Below are positions 1-15,748 of a stretch of DNA of 64,000 nucleotides, one piece after another. The notes under the pieces were generated by a model. That model saw nothing but the letters and a program-made list of their open reading frames with translations, was not told the DNA's origin and did no database searches. Every line of letters starts with the position of its first letter. Position 1 is the stretch's first letter. The DNA comes from Dermatophagoides farinae (taxonomy: Eukaryota; Arthropoda; Arachnida; Sarcoptiformes; Pyroglyphidae): assembly GCF_024713945.1 (NCBI RefSeq), contig NC_134683.1:4527501-4591500 (forward strand). The letters are read 5' to 3'. Position numbers and translations under genes: made by a program.

Positions 1-462
1 CAATCACAGCAACAACAACAAAAATCATCTCATTCAATTAATAATAGTGATAATAATACACCAAAAAGTTAGTTATTAATAATTAGTTTATAATTTTTTT
101 TAATTGATTTTGTTTTTTTTTTATTATTAAAAAAATCCTAGATCTAAGTGAAATGACAAATCTATTGATGCAACAATTGAACATTACAAATAATTCATCG
201 ATCAAACAACAATCATCAGAAATGCCCAGTTCAAAATCGTCATCATCATCAGGTACAATAGTGAATCCAAATGATATATTCAATGTATTTAAAGTGTCAA
301 ATCCTGTTAATAATAAATCATCATCATCATCCGATAACCAACGATAATCATCTTATGAACATTGGAAATAATAATACAAATAATCCAAATGGCAATCGAA
401 TAGAATTACCACCATTACCATTACAAAATGCTTTGACACTTGAAGATTTAGAAAAATTGTAA
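1..462 (+). CDS. 3' end of an unidentified low-complexity protein (partial)
   Basis: The window opens inside a coding exon (frame 1: Gln/Ser/Asn-rich, ending near 67). A GTTAGT donor follows at 68, and a CTAG acceptor at 140-141 starts the next exon at 142. Read in phase, that exon gives NLSEMTNLLMQQLN and continues in a Ser/Asn-rich stretch to a stop at 345-347. A second frame of the same stretch runs to a stop at 460-462 and ends in the more protein-like tail ELPPLPLQNALTLEDLEKL. The two readings would join with a one-base change near 330-345, so either the short tail is real or the assembly has an indel in the (CAT)n run. The family is not recognised. Confidence 0.5.
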
Positions 463-1612
463 ATTTAGATTGATTATGATGATGATAATTTTTCATCATT
501 TATGTTGTGTGTATAAATGTAACCTATGAATCGTTTTTTTTTCTCAAATTAAATCATCACATCACTCGAAAACACACAGAAAACTTGTGTAGTAAAAAAA
601 AAATCACACATACACACACACACACACAGAATACAGCTTTGTTCAATTGAATTTCTCAGATTTTCAAAAACTAAAAAAAAAAAAATTTTTGTAATTTGTG
701 CATTACCCAGAAAACATCAATCATCAATTCAATTATGAATTAACAATTTTACCGGTTTTTTTAAAAATTGAGTCTTTTTTTCTTCTCTCTCTATTTCAAA
801 TCAAATTTGAATCAAAAAAAAATTCGCTTTCATTTCATTTTATTATTACTATTACTACCCTACCCGTATACTTTTAATCATCACCATTTATGAATGACAC
901 ACACGCACACACACCCCTTTACACACTAAATTTTTTCATTCATTCATTCATTCATCGCTGTGATATTTTTTTTTCTTGCCTAACCCCCCTCCCCTCATAC
1001 ACACACACACACTCCATGTTCTTTTTTTTTATTTCTATATTTATTAATATTTTATCATTTGATTGATTTGATTCGATTTGATTGCAAAAAAAAAGACATT
1101 AATACAACAGCAACACGTAGCAGATTATTTCATTTCCTTTTTGTATACGCGTGTATGATTACATTTGATAAAAAAGTGAACGACAGATTGATTGTTTTAG
1201 CCGATATATCGATAGAATAATGAATAGACAATTTTATCACAACAACAACACAAGAGCAAGTTTAGAAGATTATTAAGAGAATGATGAATTAAAAATTGAT
1301 TTAAAAACATGAACCATATCCGTAGTTCATTCGATCAATTTGCAATAATATGAGCTTGTATTACCTGAAATAAAAAATTTTCGCACATCAGTAAAAAAAA
1401 ATAACTTGGATCGTATAAATTGGGCATACAAGTTTAGCCTTCTGTTCAGCACGTTCTGGATTCTGTGTATAAAGTGTGAGCCACACACACCAATTCGTTT
1501 GCTTATATTTCGTTTTGTACTTGGGAAAATTTTTTTTTTTGTGATTTTTATCATCAACAATTAAATTATCATTTTACAAATTACCAATGCTTTTGACATC
1601 CAATCAATACAC
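463..1612. other. Intergenic/5' region upstream of Miro
   Basis: No credible coding. It holds A/T homopolymers and several (CA)n runs near 610, 900 and 1000. A perfect TATCGATA lies at 1207-1214, and a TATAAAT word near 1416 could be a core promoter element for the downstream Miro gene. A short upstream ORF starting at ATG 1587 ends in a TGA that overlaps the Miro start codon (ATGATG). Confidence 0.5.
1207..1214. promoter_or_regulatory. DRE-like site TATCGATA upstream of Miro
   Basis: Perfect palindromic TATCGATA, the DNA-replication-related element known from Drosophila housekeeping promoters, 399 nt before the Miro ATG. That it works in this organism is inference. Confidence 0.4.
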
Positions 1613-4116
<2,504 letters not shown>

Positions 4117-4463
4117 CAGTGATCATTATTATTATTATTGTAAATCATTCATAATGTAGAATAAACCTATGCAGAAGAATTGTTCATCCAAAAATCGATA
4201 AGCATTAAATTTAAAATCATATATACTTTGTACTTATTAAATTTCTGAAATAAATTATCATCATTGTTAACAATTGGTGGTCACATAAATTTTCTATATA
4301 TCAGCTGATGTTTTGTTATTCAATTATTTAAAATAAAAAAGTTGAAAAAGTCGAAAAATGTATGTAATTTTATTTCATCAAAAAAAAAATAAATAAATTT
4401 TTTTGTTTTGTTTTATTGTTACACATTGAAATATTTAGACTAACTAATTGAAAACCACTACCA

Positions 4464-6798
4464 CTACATCCAATTATCAGTGAATCGTACAGTTTGTTGT
4501 TGTTGTTGTTGTCCTGATGAATTATTTTGGATTCGATGTTCATTCACATTGTTCATTAATGGTGGTATTAATCCTTCTGATGATATATTATCAATTGGAC
4601 CTTGATTTATGTTGCTTGGATTGTTATTATTTGTTGGTGTTGTAAATGGTAATGATTCATCAGATGTTGGTATACTTTCAATAGGGGTATCTCGATAAAA
4701 TGTTTGTTGGCTTGATGATGTTGGATAAATTATATTAGTATTAGTATTCGGTCGATTAGATGATGAAGAAAACGATGTAGCAGGATTAGTGAAACCAAAA
4801 TAACCGCTTTTATTATATTGATGACGATGATGATGAATTGGTAATTGTGAAAAGAAACGAACGGATGGATATTTGAAATATGTTGAATTGGCCATAACTG
4901 TAGCTGCTGCAGCTGCTTCTGTGAATTTTTCATTACTTTCCTAGTCATGTGATAAATATAAAAGTTAGAAATGAATGAGAAATTAAATTTTCAATTCCAA
5001 TTATATCACATACTTCACTAATTAAATCGGCAAATGCAAATGGTGCTATGGCTAACAGACCATGAATGGTGATGGCAACAGCGGCACAAGAAATGGTTGA
5101 AAGAATCAATTTCAATTGAACATGTGATATGATCAACAAGATGACAATATAAAGTGCTGAACCAAATGTCAACAAAAATAGATAGGAAAGAATGGCACCA
5201 AATATTCGTAGACAAAGAATTGATTCAAGAAATGCGCCTATTAAACCAAGTATGAAAATAATCATAAATGCCGAAGAGATTATTAGGCCAATCATTTCCA
5301 AACGAATAGTTTCCAATAAACTTGTTGCCGGCAATTCTGGATCCATAACATCATTAGAGCCCGTTATCATTATCGATGAAGAAATATTATTATTATCATC
5401 ATCATTATCGGATAAATTCAATTCATTTGTTGGTGTTGAATTTATTGATGAAATGAAATGATTATTATCTCCACCAGCATCAATGATTGAATAATTTTTT
5501 GATGGATAATAAGCGATAAAATTTCCACCAGATGGTGCCATCAAGCCAAACATTCGTGTCAGATAACAGATAAAACAAATGGCCATAATGACAGAAATAC
5601 AACAATAGAATAAAATGGTAAATTTTAGACATGAATGGCCACAACTAGCTCTGGATCTGTAATTTTAATTTTAATTTTGATTAAAATATGCTATAAAAAT
5701 GACCATAAAAACAAAAACAAAAACAAAAACATACCGGCTATAGAAACCTAATGGTGATGGTGTTGGACTATTGTTAGCTAAAAACGTTGGCGATGGAGGT
5801 GGACGTGAATGATATGCGGATGATGAATATGGTTGCTGTTGCTGATGATAATGAGGATCCAATGAAATTGATCCAATAGAATCTGGTGATGAATTTTCAC
5901 CCATTGTTGTTGTCGATGATGATGATAATAAATGTGGTTGTGGTTGTGGTTGTTGACCAGCACGAAGATAATATTGTTCAAATGTCGAACGAACAATCTC
6001 TCTACATTGGCGACAATCACGACGATAATGTGTATGACGATGTTTACGGAATTTTTTCGTATCCGCTGCTAATAGATAATACCATTGTGGTGGATAAGGG
6101 GCATAACCTGATGACGCTGTGGGCAAATAAACGGGACGTTTATTATGCTTTTGATGATGAGGGTGTGGATGATGATTTTGAACATAAATTCGATGATGAT
6201 TATGATGAAATTGTTGACAATCTGGACAATCGTATTGTTGATGTTGATGTTGATGTTGATGTTGCTGCTGCTGATGCTGTTGTTGTTGTTGTAATGAATG
6301 TCTTCGATGATTCGATGATGATGAACAACGATTTAAATCGGGTAATAATCCACCCGTAGAACTAGTATTTGTAATCACAGTAGATGCTGAAACATTTGAT
6401 GCTGAATCCGTACGATCAATTGTTTCCGGTTTTGTTGTCGTTGTTGTTGGTTTTGATGCTGCTGCTGCTGATGCTGTTTTTGGTAAATATGATAACGATG
6501 AAAGTGGTGGCGGTGGTGATGGAAATGTTTCCAATTCACGTTCCGTATTTGTTGCTTCAATTTCATCGATCTGAACTAATGGATCGGTAAAAATTGGATT
6601 TATAATACCACCGATTGGAAAACTATTGAAACTGGGTGTTGATGTTCCAACATTATTCATCATCATTGTAGTGGCGGTAGTAGAACGAGATGATGGACCA
6701 GCAGCAGTAGCATTTGCAAATGTTAACGGAAATTTCGATCCACCAACACCAAATGATGTTGTTGCCGTTTTCGTCGTTGTTGTTAATTTGTTGTTCAT
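4464..6798 (-). CDS. Unidentified multi-pass membrane protein with a long low-complexity N-terminus
   Basis: Exons on the minus strand: 6798-5735, 5656-5014, 4940-4464; phases agree at both junctions and the product is about 727 aa. Residues 1-355 are disordered and rich in Thr, Ser, Gln and His, with a short Cys/His patch (YDCPDCQQFHHNHH) and a basic RRDCRQCREIVR stretch. From about residue 365 there is a CGHSCLKFTILFYCCISVI segment that begins a first membrane helix. An Asn/Asp/Ser-rich loop of about 75 aa follows, then at least three further hydrophobic segments (LEMIGLIISSAFMIIFILGL; LRIFGAILSYLFLLTFGSAL; VQLKLILSTISCAAVAITIH). The C-terminal tail is Ser/Asn/Gln-rich and ends TVRFTDNWM. 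A four-helix arrangement with one large loop is reminiscent of tetraspan proteins, but no family motif (claudin WGLWCC, tetraspanin CCG) is visible. It is convergent with Miro, with 347 nt between the stops. Function unknown. Confidence 0.8.
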
Positions 6799-6852
6799 TG
6801 TCTTTTTTTTTATCGTTAACCGGTGAAAAAATCGATCGCGTGACTTTATTCA

Positions 6853-6878
6853 ATCAATCAATCAATTGATTGATTGAT
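6853..6878. repeat. Perfect 26-nt palindrome built of ATCA/TGAT units
   Basis: Three-and-a-bit ATCA units face TGAT units around a central CAATTG, about 55 nt upstream of the minus-strand membrane-protein start codon. It may be only microsatellite turnover. Confidence 0.7.
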
Positions 6879-9717
6879 AATTAACGATGATGTTGTTTTT
6901 CAACGTTCCACAACAATTATTTCTACAACAAACAATGATGATGATATTAACATTAACACGTTATCATCATCATTATCAACAAAAGGTAATGGTATAGCCG
7001 GAAACGAAATTAGTGATGATGAAACAAACGGTTTTTTTTTGCTGTTGTTATGGTTCAATTCACTTTTACGTTGCTGTTCCTAAAAATTGTCAATGAAAAT
7101 AAAATCAGACAAACGAATCGTTCGAATTTTTAACAGACACACGTACACACACACAAATGTCGTGACCATCAATTAATCAATAAATTAGCTCACAAACAAA
7201 AAAAAATGTTCCACTTGGAACCACTCATTGACAATTATCAATGATGATGATGGTAATGAAACAAACAAAAAACAATCAAATGGAACGTTTATTGTGAAAT
7301 GAAATGTTGAAACAACAAAAATAAATCTAACTGATAATGAAAAATAAAAAAATTCAAATGAAATGGAATGGAAAAAAAACAAAAAACCAAAAATTGATGA
7401 TTGGATCGGTTTAACCAATCAAATGTGCAACAAACACACACACTGAACAGGTGGTTTGCCTTGAATCCTATCGTCGTCGTCGTCGTCGTCGTAGTCGTGA
7501 TGGCAACAACAACGATGAAATTATTGTGTGCGTGTGTGAAAAAAAACGAAGAAAAGTTTCACTTACCAATGGATGTTACTCTCACTATTTCTATCACTCT
7601 TTCACTAGCTCAAAATTTATAAAAAAAAATGACAACCGACGACGATTGGTAATCGATAATGATGAATGAATGAAGAAATTTATTTGAAAATTTAAAAAAT
7701 GACTACCATTATTCGGGTCAGTATTTTATGGGGGGGTGGTGGTTTGTCAGTAATTTTTAACAAATAAACAAATAAAATCGACTTCTGTATTGTTGTTGTT
7801 TTTCTAGGCTTTCATGTTGTGTAAATGACAAAATGACAAAGATTTGAATGTCAAAGTTCTTTTTTTTTTTGGTGGAACAAACCAAAATTCTTACATAATT
7901 GCAGGTGGTGATGATGATAAATTTTGTAGAAGTAGAAGCAGCAGTCGAAAATAATGCTGGTTGGTTGGTTGGTTGGTCGATTGGTGAATTTGATTAGATA
8001 GGTAGATGGTTGTGGGTGTTGCCTGAAATTGACCAGAAAAATTTCAAATTTTATTTTTCTATTCAGAATGGAGAATGGAAAAATCAACAACAACAAAGGT
8101 GAAAGGTCGTCATGGTAGCCATCACACACACATGTAATACGCGATGATGTGACATGATGACATGTGTGTTGGTGTGGTTGTGGTGTCGTTGGTCTTGAAA
8201 AAAAAAACATTCTACTGCCATTGTCACATACACACAAATAGAGAGAGAAAATCTGGTTTCCCGGCAGACTAGGACCCATTTGATGAAATGAATGACTCGA
8301 CAGAAAATGTTTTCCATTTCATTTCATTTTATCATTCTTGTTCAAAAAAAAAAATTTATGGTTATGTAAATGGAAAATTTCCATTTTTTTACGATTTTTG
8401 TTTCATTTTTTTGTTCTCTCTCTATCTATCTATCTCTGTAAAAAAAACAAAAACCAGACGTTCATGGTTCGATAAAAGTCTGAGCGATGATGTTGTTGTA
8501 TACCAATTTTTTTTCTACATAATCATCATGATAATTTAGTATTTTGGGTGACCAACAAAAAAAAAAAACAAAAAAAAAATTCTCAATGACTCTTGGAGGT
8601 CATTAAACGTTTTTGTTTTCATTTCACAGGATCAATTAATCAACCAATCAATCAATCAATCAATCGGATACAGTGAAATGTTCCGGTTATAAATAGCGGT
8701 CTGTGTGTGAGGACGTGAAATCCTTGAATTTTAAAATTCAGAAAAAAAATGAAAAATTTAAAATTGAACAATGAAAAATGAATGAAATGAAAACAAAAAA
8801 CAAGGCAACCACAGGCCAGAAACATAAAAAATCACACAAATCCACCTACACACATAGACAAACAAACAAACAAAATAACACGAGCTACGTGTTATTTTTG
8901 TCAGTTTTTTTTTCGTTTTGTTTTGTTTTGTTTTAAATAAATTAATTAATTAAACATGAAATTATGAATAAACCATCATCAAACAACAAACAAAGGACAA
9001 ACATTGAATTGAATGATCATGATTTTGTTGTCGTTGTCGTTGATGTTGTTGATGAAAATTTTTTTGCAGGAACATCAACACCTGGTGTGTGTGTGTATAT
9101 ATCAATTTCAATTTCAATTTTGTTGTTGTTGTTGTTGTTTGGTCATGCATCAATGGACAACCGAAAAAAAAACAACAACAACAACAGAAATGGACAATAA
9201 AAATTCAATGATAATTTTCATTTGTTTTTTTTCAAAAAAAAAAAAAAACAAAAAAAAATTAATTTGTTATACAGCAACATCCAACGATACGATACGATGA
9301 TGATGATGACCATCACGGATCATTCATTCGTAAATTGATCAATTCGTGAGAATCATGTTGTAAATGTTCATTTCAGTTTAATTCGTATTGATTCGTTTCG
9401 ATTCAAATCAATCAATCATCATCATCATCATCATCATGACCAATGAAATTTTATTATTGATCAAATGCAATCAAAAAAAAAAAAAAAAAAAACATAAATG
9501 TGTGTGAATCTTGTCTTGTCTGTGTGTATTGCCGAAAAAAATATGTAAATTTTATTCCAATGTGTGAAAATGAGAAAACCAGAAACAAATTTTTTTTTTT
9601 TTTGAATCTACCCATTGCACAGCTGAAAAACCAATAAATTTTTTTTTGTTGCAATCATACAGACATAAAATTATCATTTTCGTGCACGAATTAGTCGGAA
9701 CCATCATCATCAAACAC

Positions 9718-9741
9718 GTGTGTGTGTGTGTGTGTGTGTGT
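9718..9741. repeat. (GT)n microsatellite
   Basis: Twelve or so uninterrupted GT dinucleotides followed by TATGC. One of many such runs in this window; listed as the longest clean one in the non-coding stretch. Confidence 0.85.
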
Positions 9742-9790
9742 ATGCTAATTATATAGGAGGGTTACATTAGCAACAAACAAACAATTCAAC

Positions 9791-9810
9791 TCAAGGTCAA
9801 ACAAAGGTCA
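9791..9810 (+). promoter_or_regulatory. Candidate nuclear-receptor element: TCAAGGTCA monomer site within a DR5
   Basis: TCAAGGTCA at 9791-9799 matches the extended half-site bound by FTZ-F1/SF-1-type receptors. A second AGGTCA at 9805-9810 makes a direct repeat with a 5-nt spacer (AACAA). A further AAGGTCA lies near 9884. The motif definitions are established; function here is inference. Confidence 0.3.
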
Positions 9811-12800
9811 TTCGGTGAAAACAAAAAAAATTCTGGAAATATGTGGGAGTTTTTCGTGTGTGTGTGTATGTCATCATTATCAAAGGTCAAAAATGTCACA
9901 ACCATATTTTTTTCTACGTTGATTTCCAAATGCATAGATGATACAACATGACCAGAAGCAGCAGCACCTGGATCCTGTAGAATGATAATTTATTTCATTT
10001 CTGTTTTGGATCATTTCTGGAACATGGAAATTTTTACATCATCAAATTAATTTGCTGTATAATGATTTGAATTCAAAAAAAAAAAAAAAAATAATGAGAA
10101 ATTTCACATCAGAATTTTCACATCGAAAATAAAAAAAAAAAGAAAAAAAAACTTAACGATGATAATGATAACAAGCGAAAGATGGGCGCTAATTTTTTAT
10201 TTTCATCTTTTTTTTGGATCAACCTGTTGTTGTTGTTGGAACCTTTTTTTCAGAGCCAATTAACTATCAACACACAATCATCATCATCATGTTACACAAT
10301 AGACAAATTCAAATTGAATTTTTCATCCAATGTAATTAACATGTACAGCAGCAGAAAATTATTCGAAACAAAAAAAAAATTTGTCACATCATTTGACAAC
10401 AAACTTTTGCTCAATGAAAAACTAACAACAGATGGGTGTGTATGTGTGTGTGTGTGTCGATATAGCCGATCACAAACATTCGAAAAAAAACAAGACAAAT
10501 TCGTGTGACTATTTCGTGATGATACGAAAATCTTGCAAATATCATCCATAATTATGTTTGATGATAATTGTAATATAATTATTATCTTTCAAAGTTCATC
10601 AAAAATTTTTCGGGATGTTTTTCTCTTCGTTTGTTTGTACGTTCCATTTCGTTTTCTTTCCAATCTCACCATCATCATCATCGTTTAGATAATTTTGAAG
10701 GTCAGTACATAACACACAAGTTAAGTTCATTCAGCGTTTCGGTTACAAATAAGTTTTTTAATTCAAAAATCGTTGTGTGTGTGTGTTGTTTACGATCATC
10801 AACAAATAATTTTTAATCTGATTTAATTTAATAGATAATGTTTGTGATGGATGGGCGACTATCTATGATGGTCAATCGATTATTGATGAATTTAAACGTT
10901 TTTTTTACAAAAAAAAACAAAACAAAACAACAGGTTAGTGAAAAAAAAATTTGAAATTTTTTTTCGCCGGTTTTTCCCTACTTTTATTGACAAGAAATTT
11001 TTTTTCCTTTGTTTGTTTGATTGATTACAGCTAGATTGAAAAGTACGCACTTAACATCATCATCATTCATTATTTATTTACATTGTGACCACCACCAGCA
11101 TTTACATCAAACAACGACAACAACAACAAATGTACCCCGAATCCATAAGAAGTAAAAAAAAACAATTGACAATTGACATCATCATCAATGAAAACAAAAA
11201 GAAAAGACAAAAAAAAATTATGAATTTCTTTATCGCTGCAAAATGTAAAAGATGGATTGATAGATTGATTGATGAATTAATTAATTTTTTTTTCAAATCT
11301 CAATCAATTTGTATTTTCAACCATGTTTTCATTTGACCTTGTTCAACGGCCACGAAAAACAACGATTTGAATATAAACAAATATATCAGTTTTTTTCGTT
11401 TGTTTTTTCAAATCATCTATTGTCAAATTATAATTTTGTGGTTGTCATCATAATCGTTGTTGCTGTTACATAATCGTTTGTTACAATGGTGGATAAACAA
11501 TCGATCGATAATAATAATAATCAAGAGATGTGAATCTATATTATAAAGCTGAAAAGAAAGGTGTGGTATAGACAAATTGACCACATAAAAAAAATTCATA
11601 AATCAATGAATGAAAAGCTATTATTAAATTGAATGACACAACGATGACAGGAAGAATTTTCTGAATCATTTTTTAGGTCATATTTCTGTATCATCATCAT
11701 CATCATCAGTGTGAAACCGGATGTGTTCCATTTTTTTCCATCATCATCATCATCTATATAATTTGATTAAATAGCCAACAGCAAACAACGAAAACTTTCT
11801 AAGATTAGAAAAAAACATATACAAATTTTTTAAAATCAAAAATGTTCACATGAAACCAGCCAACCAACTAACCATCGGCAACAACAACGGACAATCAACA
11901 AAGTTTTCCCGAAAAAAAATGTCCATTAATTTTATCTCCCGGTAATTTTTTCCTTTCTTTCTTTCTTTCTTTACCGAGGTAAATGGTCATTTTTTTTCTA
12001 AACAAAAACATCAAAAAAAACAACAACCACAGGCAAAACAAAATGACAAAATCTTCTTTTTTTTCCCCGTAACATAATTGCTACATAATAGATTGAAGAA
12101 TGGGTCATACAGAAATGAAATTATCATCATCATCATCATCATCATCATCATTATAATCGTCAACAACAACAAAAAAGAAATGTGAAAAAAAACCGGATGC
12201 TTATAAACAAAAAACGAAGAAAAACTGTTTTGTTGTTGTTGTTGACAATTTGATATTATATAAGAATAGAAAAGGAATGAAAAACCAGTTATTATATCGA
12301 ACGAACGAAAAAAGATTTTCACATTTTTTCGGTACAATTTCGCCACCGATGGTGCCGCTTCCGAATTTTTTTTGTTGTTGTCATTGTTGCTGATCTATTC
12401 ATGTAATGTGTGTTTGATTTCGGTAAATATTGATCAAATCTAGTGACCTAAAAGAATATATTCTCTTACCTGTTACCTGTTGGTTTCGCTGTTGTTGTTT
12501 GTTGTTCAAATATTTGCTGTTGAAATCAAATTGTTTGGTTCACATTTTTTTTTCTTGATTAAATTGATGACATTAATAATAATATAATCGACGCGCATAC
12601 ACATACAAACACCAGTCACATTTATTTTAACGAAATGTCATCGAATATATTGAATTTAAATTGATTGGTTGTTTGTCGATCTAAAGATGGCTGTTGTTGT
12701 TGTTTTTTTCCTCGTTTATTTCATTGTTGATGATGAGATGTTTGAAATGCAATGTGGTACATATACGTTTGTACGTAAGTTTTGTGGAAAAAAACAACAT

Positions 12801-13524
12801 AATGAAATTCATCAACTACAAAAATGATGATGATGATGAAAATTACTTGGAAAAAGAGATAGAAAAAAAACGAATAGTGAAGAGACTGATTTATAAAGAT
12901 GAAAGAAATGAATGAAAGAGAAAGTTACACGACTATAATAAAATTTTTCGCGTTTTTTTTTTCTTTCGCTCAAAAAAAACAAACAATGTAACAACGATAA
13001 ATGCCACATAGGAAATGGGAATACAATTAAAGACAATTGCCATTGGAATATAGTGGATTCTTCAAAATGAAAAAACGCCAAATATTAGGTTTCTTTTTTG
13101 CAAGAATCACAGCTATAAAATGACTTTAGTGTGGCGCCATCTACTCACAAGCTATTGGAATTATTTGATTTTGTTTCGATTTAAGAAAAAAAAAATCGTT
13201 AACGAAAAAATTGATTTAACGCAAAAAAAAACTTTTTTTCATCCGAATTGATGATTTCTTTTATTTGTTTATATATTCATGTTAATTATGTGGTAATGAA
13301 ACAATTAATTCATTCCTTGTTTGTGTTCGTGGTTTCGAAACATAACTTTTGATTATATCAATTAGACGATGTAGAACTTTGTGGTGAATATCAAATTCTA
13401 TGGAATGAAATTTATTTTCCTGTTTTAATTGGCAAAACAAAAACCAAAGAAAAATTGCATATCGTATGTAGTCGAGTGTTTGGGATTGATATAGAGATAT
13501 TCTGTAATCAAAGAAATCAACAAA

Positions 13525-15149
13525 ATGTTATTACGTATAGATAGTTTTTTCTATTACCAATTCAAAGAGATTATTGAATGTCGTCATCATCGATGGTATA
13601 AGATTAAACATGGTGGTGAAATATTATCATTATCAATATGGGTACTACGAATGTTATCCGGTGTTATCAGCTATAAAATAAGTAATGGCCACAATGATGA
13701 TGACGATGTGGATCAAAATCAATATTGGCGTATGGATCCATTTTGTTATTATCGTTATGTGTCGAATCCACGTTTCTTTTTTCATGCACTAATGTTTATA
13801 TTAATGATAACATTGTTGGGTATCGTCGGAAAGATTACCTTCTTTTTCTGTAGTACAGATTCACCAACATTTAGTTCTCCTTATGAATATCTTATCATTA
13901 ATCTGGAACAATATCTTCAATGTTGTCGACCTCAGCATGAAATTGCTACTATTAAAAGACAAATATTCAAGAAAAATTGGAATAAATTAGGTGAAAATCG
14001 ATTCATACCGAATATCGTACGAAAAATGTTGACTCTGTTATTGACAAAATATCGAATGATCATTGATAAAGTAACAATTGAATTAGATCCATATAAATGG
14101 TCTAAATTAAAACGGGTCGATGTCAAACAAACAATTATGCCTGATGATCGATTGAAAGTCATTAAATTTTTATCATTTGTCGATCCAATCATATGTTTCG
14201 TACATATTTGTTTGAGTAAGTTTTTCATTGATTGATTTAATTAGCTGTGAATGTGATTAATATGATTAATGAATAATTGACCACAGTTCCACCAGCTTTA
14301 TTCATTATTATCGATTATAATGTAAAAATCACCACCGCCGTCGATGAACATCATTATAACATCATGTATCGTCTTCTGTTTGCGATTGATTCAATAATAT
14401 TGGTTCATAATATCATTGTCGTTATACAATGTGCATTATTTTTTGTCATTTTATCATCTGGATGTACATTATTGAATTATAGTCTAATATTACGGATTAA
14501 TCGATTGCTACAAAATTTAGCTCAATATTGTCGTAGCATGAAGAATAACCATATGAAACGAAAATATCGATTATTACCACAACCAAAACGGCAGCAATTA
14601 GCACGTATTTATCGTGAACATGGTGAAATCTGTAATGATTATATGAATTCATATGGTGAATTATGGAGTAAAGCATTACTGTTCTATTTGGTATTAAGTG
14701 TACCATTCGATGCTATTGGATTATCTGCTTATTGGTTAGAAAATCTGATTTGGATCGATCTGGCTACTGTTAATTTGATATTATCCATTCATGCATTGAT
14801 AACATTTTTTTCACTACTAGATCTTGCAAAACAAACAAAAGCAATGCATCAAACCGGTGATTACTTTCCAATCATTTTATATTCAATTGATCTGCTACCA
14901 TTTAATGATTATTCATCATTATCGTTGAAATTAAAAATGGATGATCTTTATGATCGTTTGAAATATGGAAAGAAATATGGTCCACGAATATCGTTACTTG
15001 GATCCATTACACATCAATTTATATTAGATGTAAGATAAATTTTTGTGATGAAAATAAATTTCAAAAATTTTTCCATTCATTTCATTTCATTCAAATAGCT
15101 TTTCGCCACTTATATTGGAACATTTTTTTTCGTATTACCACGAATTTGA
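13525..15149 (+). CDS. Gustatory-receptor-like seven-transmembrane protein, tandem copy 1
   Basis: Three exons: 13525-14215, 14287-15029, 15099-15149; phases agree and the product is 494 aa. Several hydrophobic helices are visible (ALMFILMITLLGIVGKITFFF; LFAIDSIILVHNIIVVIQCAL; KALLFYLVLSVPFDAIGLSAY; DLATVNLILSIHALITFFSLL). The short last exon encodes LFATYIGTFFFVLPRI and resembles the C-terminal TYhhhhhQF-like signature of arthropod gustatory receptors, including its separation by a terminal intron. Such receptors are ligand-gated channels in chemosensory neurons; the ligand cannot be predicted. First of three head-to-tail paralogues. Its upstream DNA differs from the spacer shared by copies 2 and 3, so it may be expressed differently. 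A GTCGCCATCTACT word follows its stop at 15178. Confidence 0.8.
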
Positions 15150-15748
15150 TTATCGTCATCATCATCAAAAAAAGAGTGTCGCCATCTACTAACAGATGAT
15201 TAGAGCTAATTGATAAATATTTAATATACACCGGTTTGATCATTAATCATCACCATCATCATTTATTTAAATGACTGTCATTTGTGTGTTGATTATTGAA
15301 CGAACAAACATACACGAAATCGAAAAAATTGATTTGAAGAAAACGCAAGAGATTGTATGAAAATTTTTTTCAATGATGATGATGATGACGATCTCACCAT
15401 TGTCTTGTGATTATTTAATGGTCGTGTTGTTTTCATTCATATTATATGTGATCGATTCGTAACAAAAATGAAATAAAAAAAAGAAGAAAGAAAAAAACAA
15501 TTTTGATTATTTTGAAAGAATTTCTTTCGAAAGATATGCGGTGTAACAAAAATGTGTTTGTCAAAATATATGTTTGTTTCGGGCTTTTAATGTCTCGCCC
15601 AAAAAAATACATTCAAAAAAGGGATCAATATTGCCAGAAAAAAAACGGAATGTTTCAAGGGTTAATATTTTTTTTTTAATGTAATAACAGGAAAAAACAC
15701 CGAGAATATGTTTGTGATTGTCATTTTGAGCGATTCTGAATTCGGAGA
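15150..15748. repeat. Spacer between receptor copies 1 and 2, duplicated after copy 2
   Basis: Non-coding. It is nearly identical to 17374-17981, differing by scattered substitutions and homopolymer length, so each spacer travels with the receptor gene behind it. It contains the GCCATCTACT word, a GTGATTGTCATTTTGAGCG segment just before the start codon, and no other feature I can name. Confidence 0.85.

Larger units (their letters stand above)
6799..13524. other. 6.7-kb non-coding stretch, simple-repeat rich
   Basis: No ORF looks protein-like in either strand; the open frames follow (CAT)n, (TTG)n and poly-A/T runs. Notable contents: a 26-nt perfect palindrome at 6853-6878; (GT)n runs near 9718-9741 and 10437-10457; (CAT)n at 12122-12151; a TATAAATAG word at 8688-8696; nuclear-receptor half-sites at 9791-9810; and a GCGCCATCTAC word at 13134-13144 upstream of the receptor cluster. 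It may hold 5' exons or enhancers of the flanking genes. I see no RNA gene. Confidence 0.6.

Noticed and set aside
4300-4309. ATCAGCTGAT E-box downstream of Miro
   Set aside because: It lies between two convergent 3' ends, so it is not in promoter position. It also warns that the motif can occur by chance.
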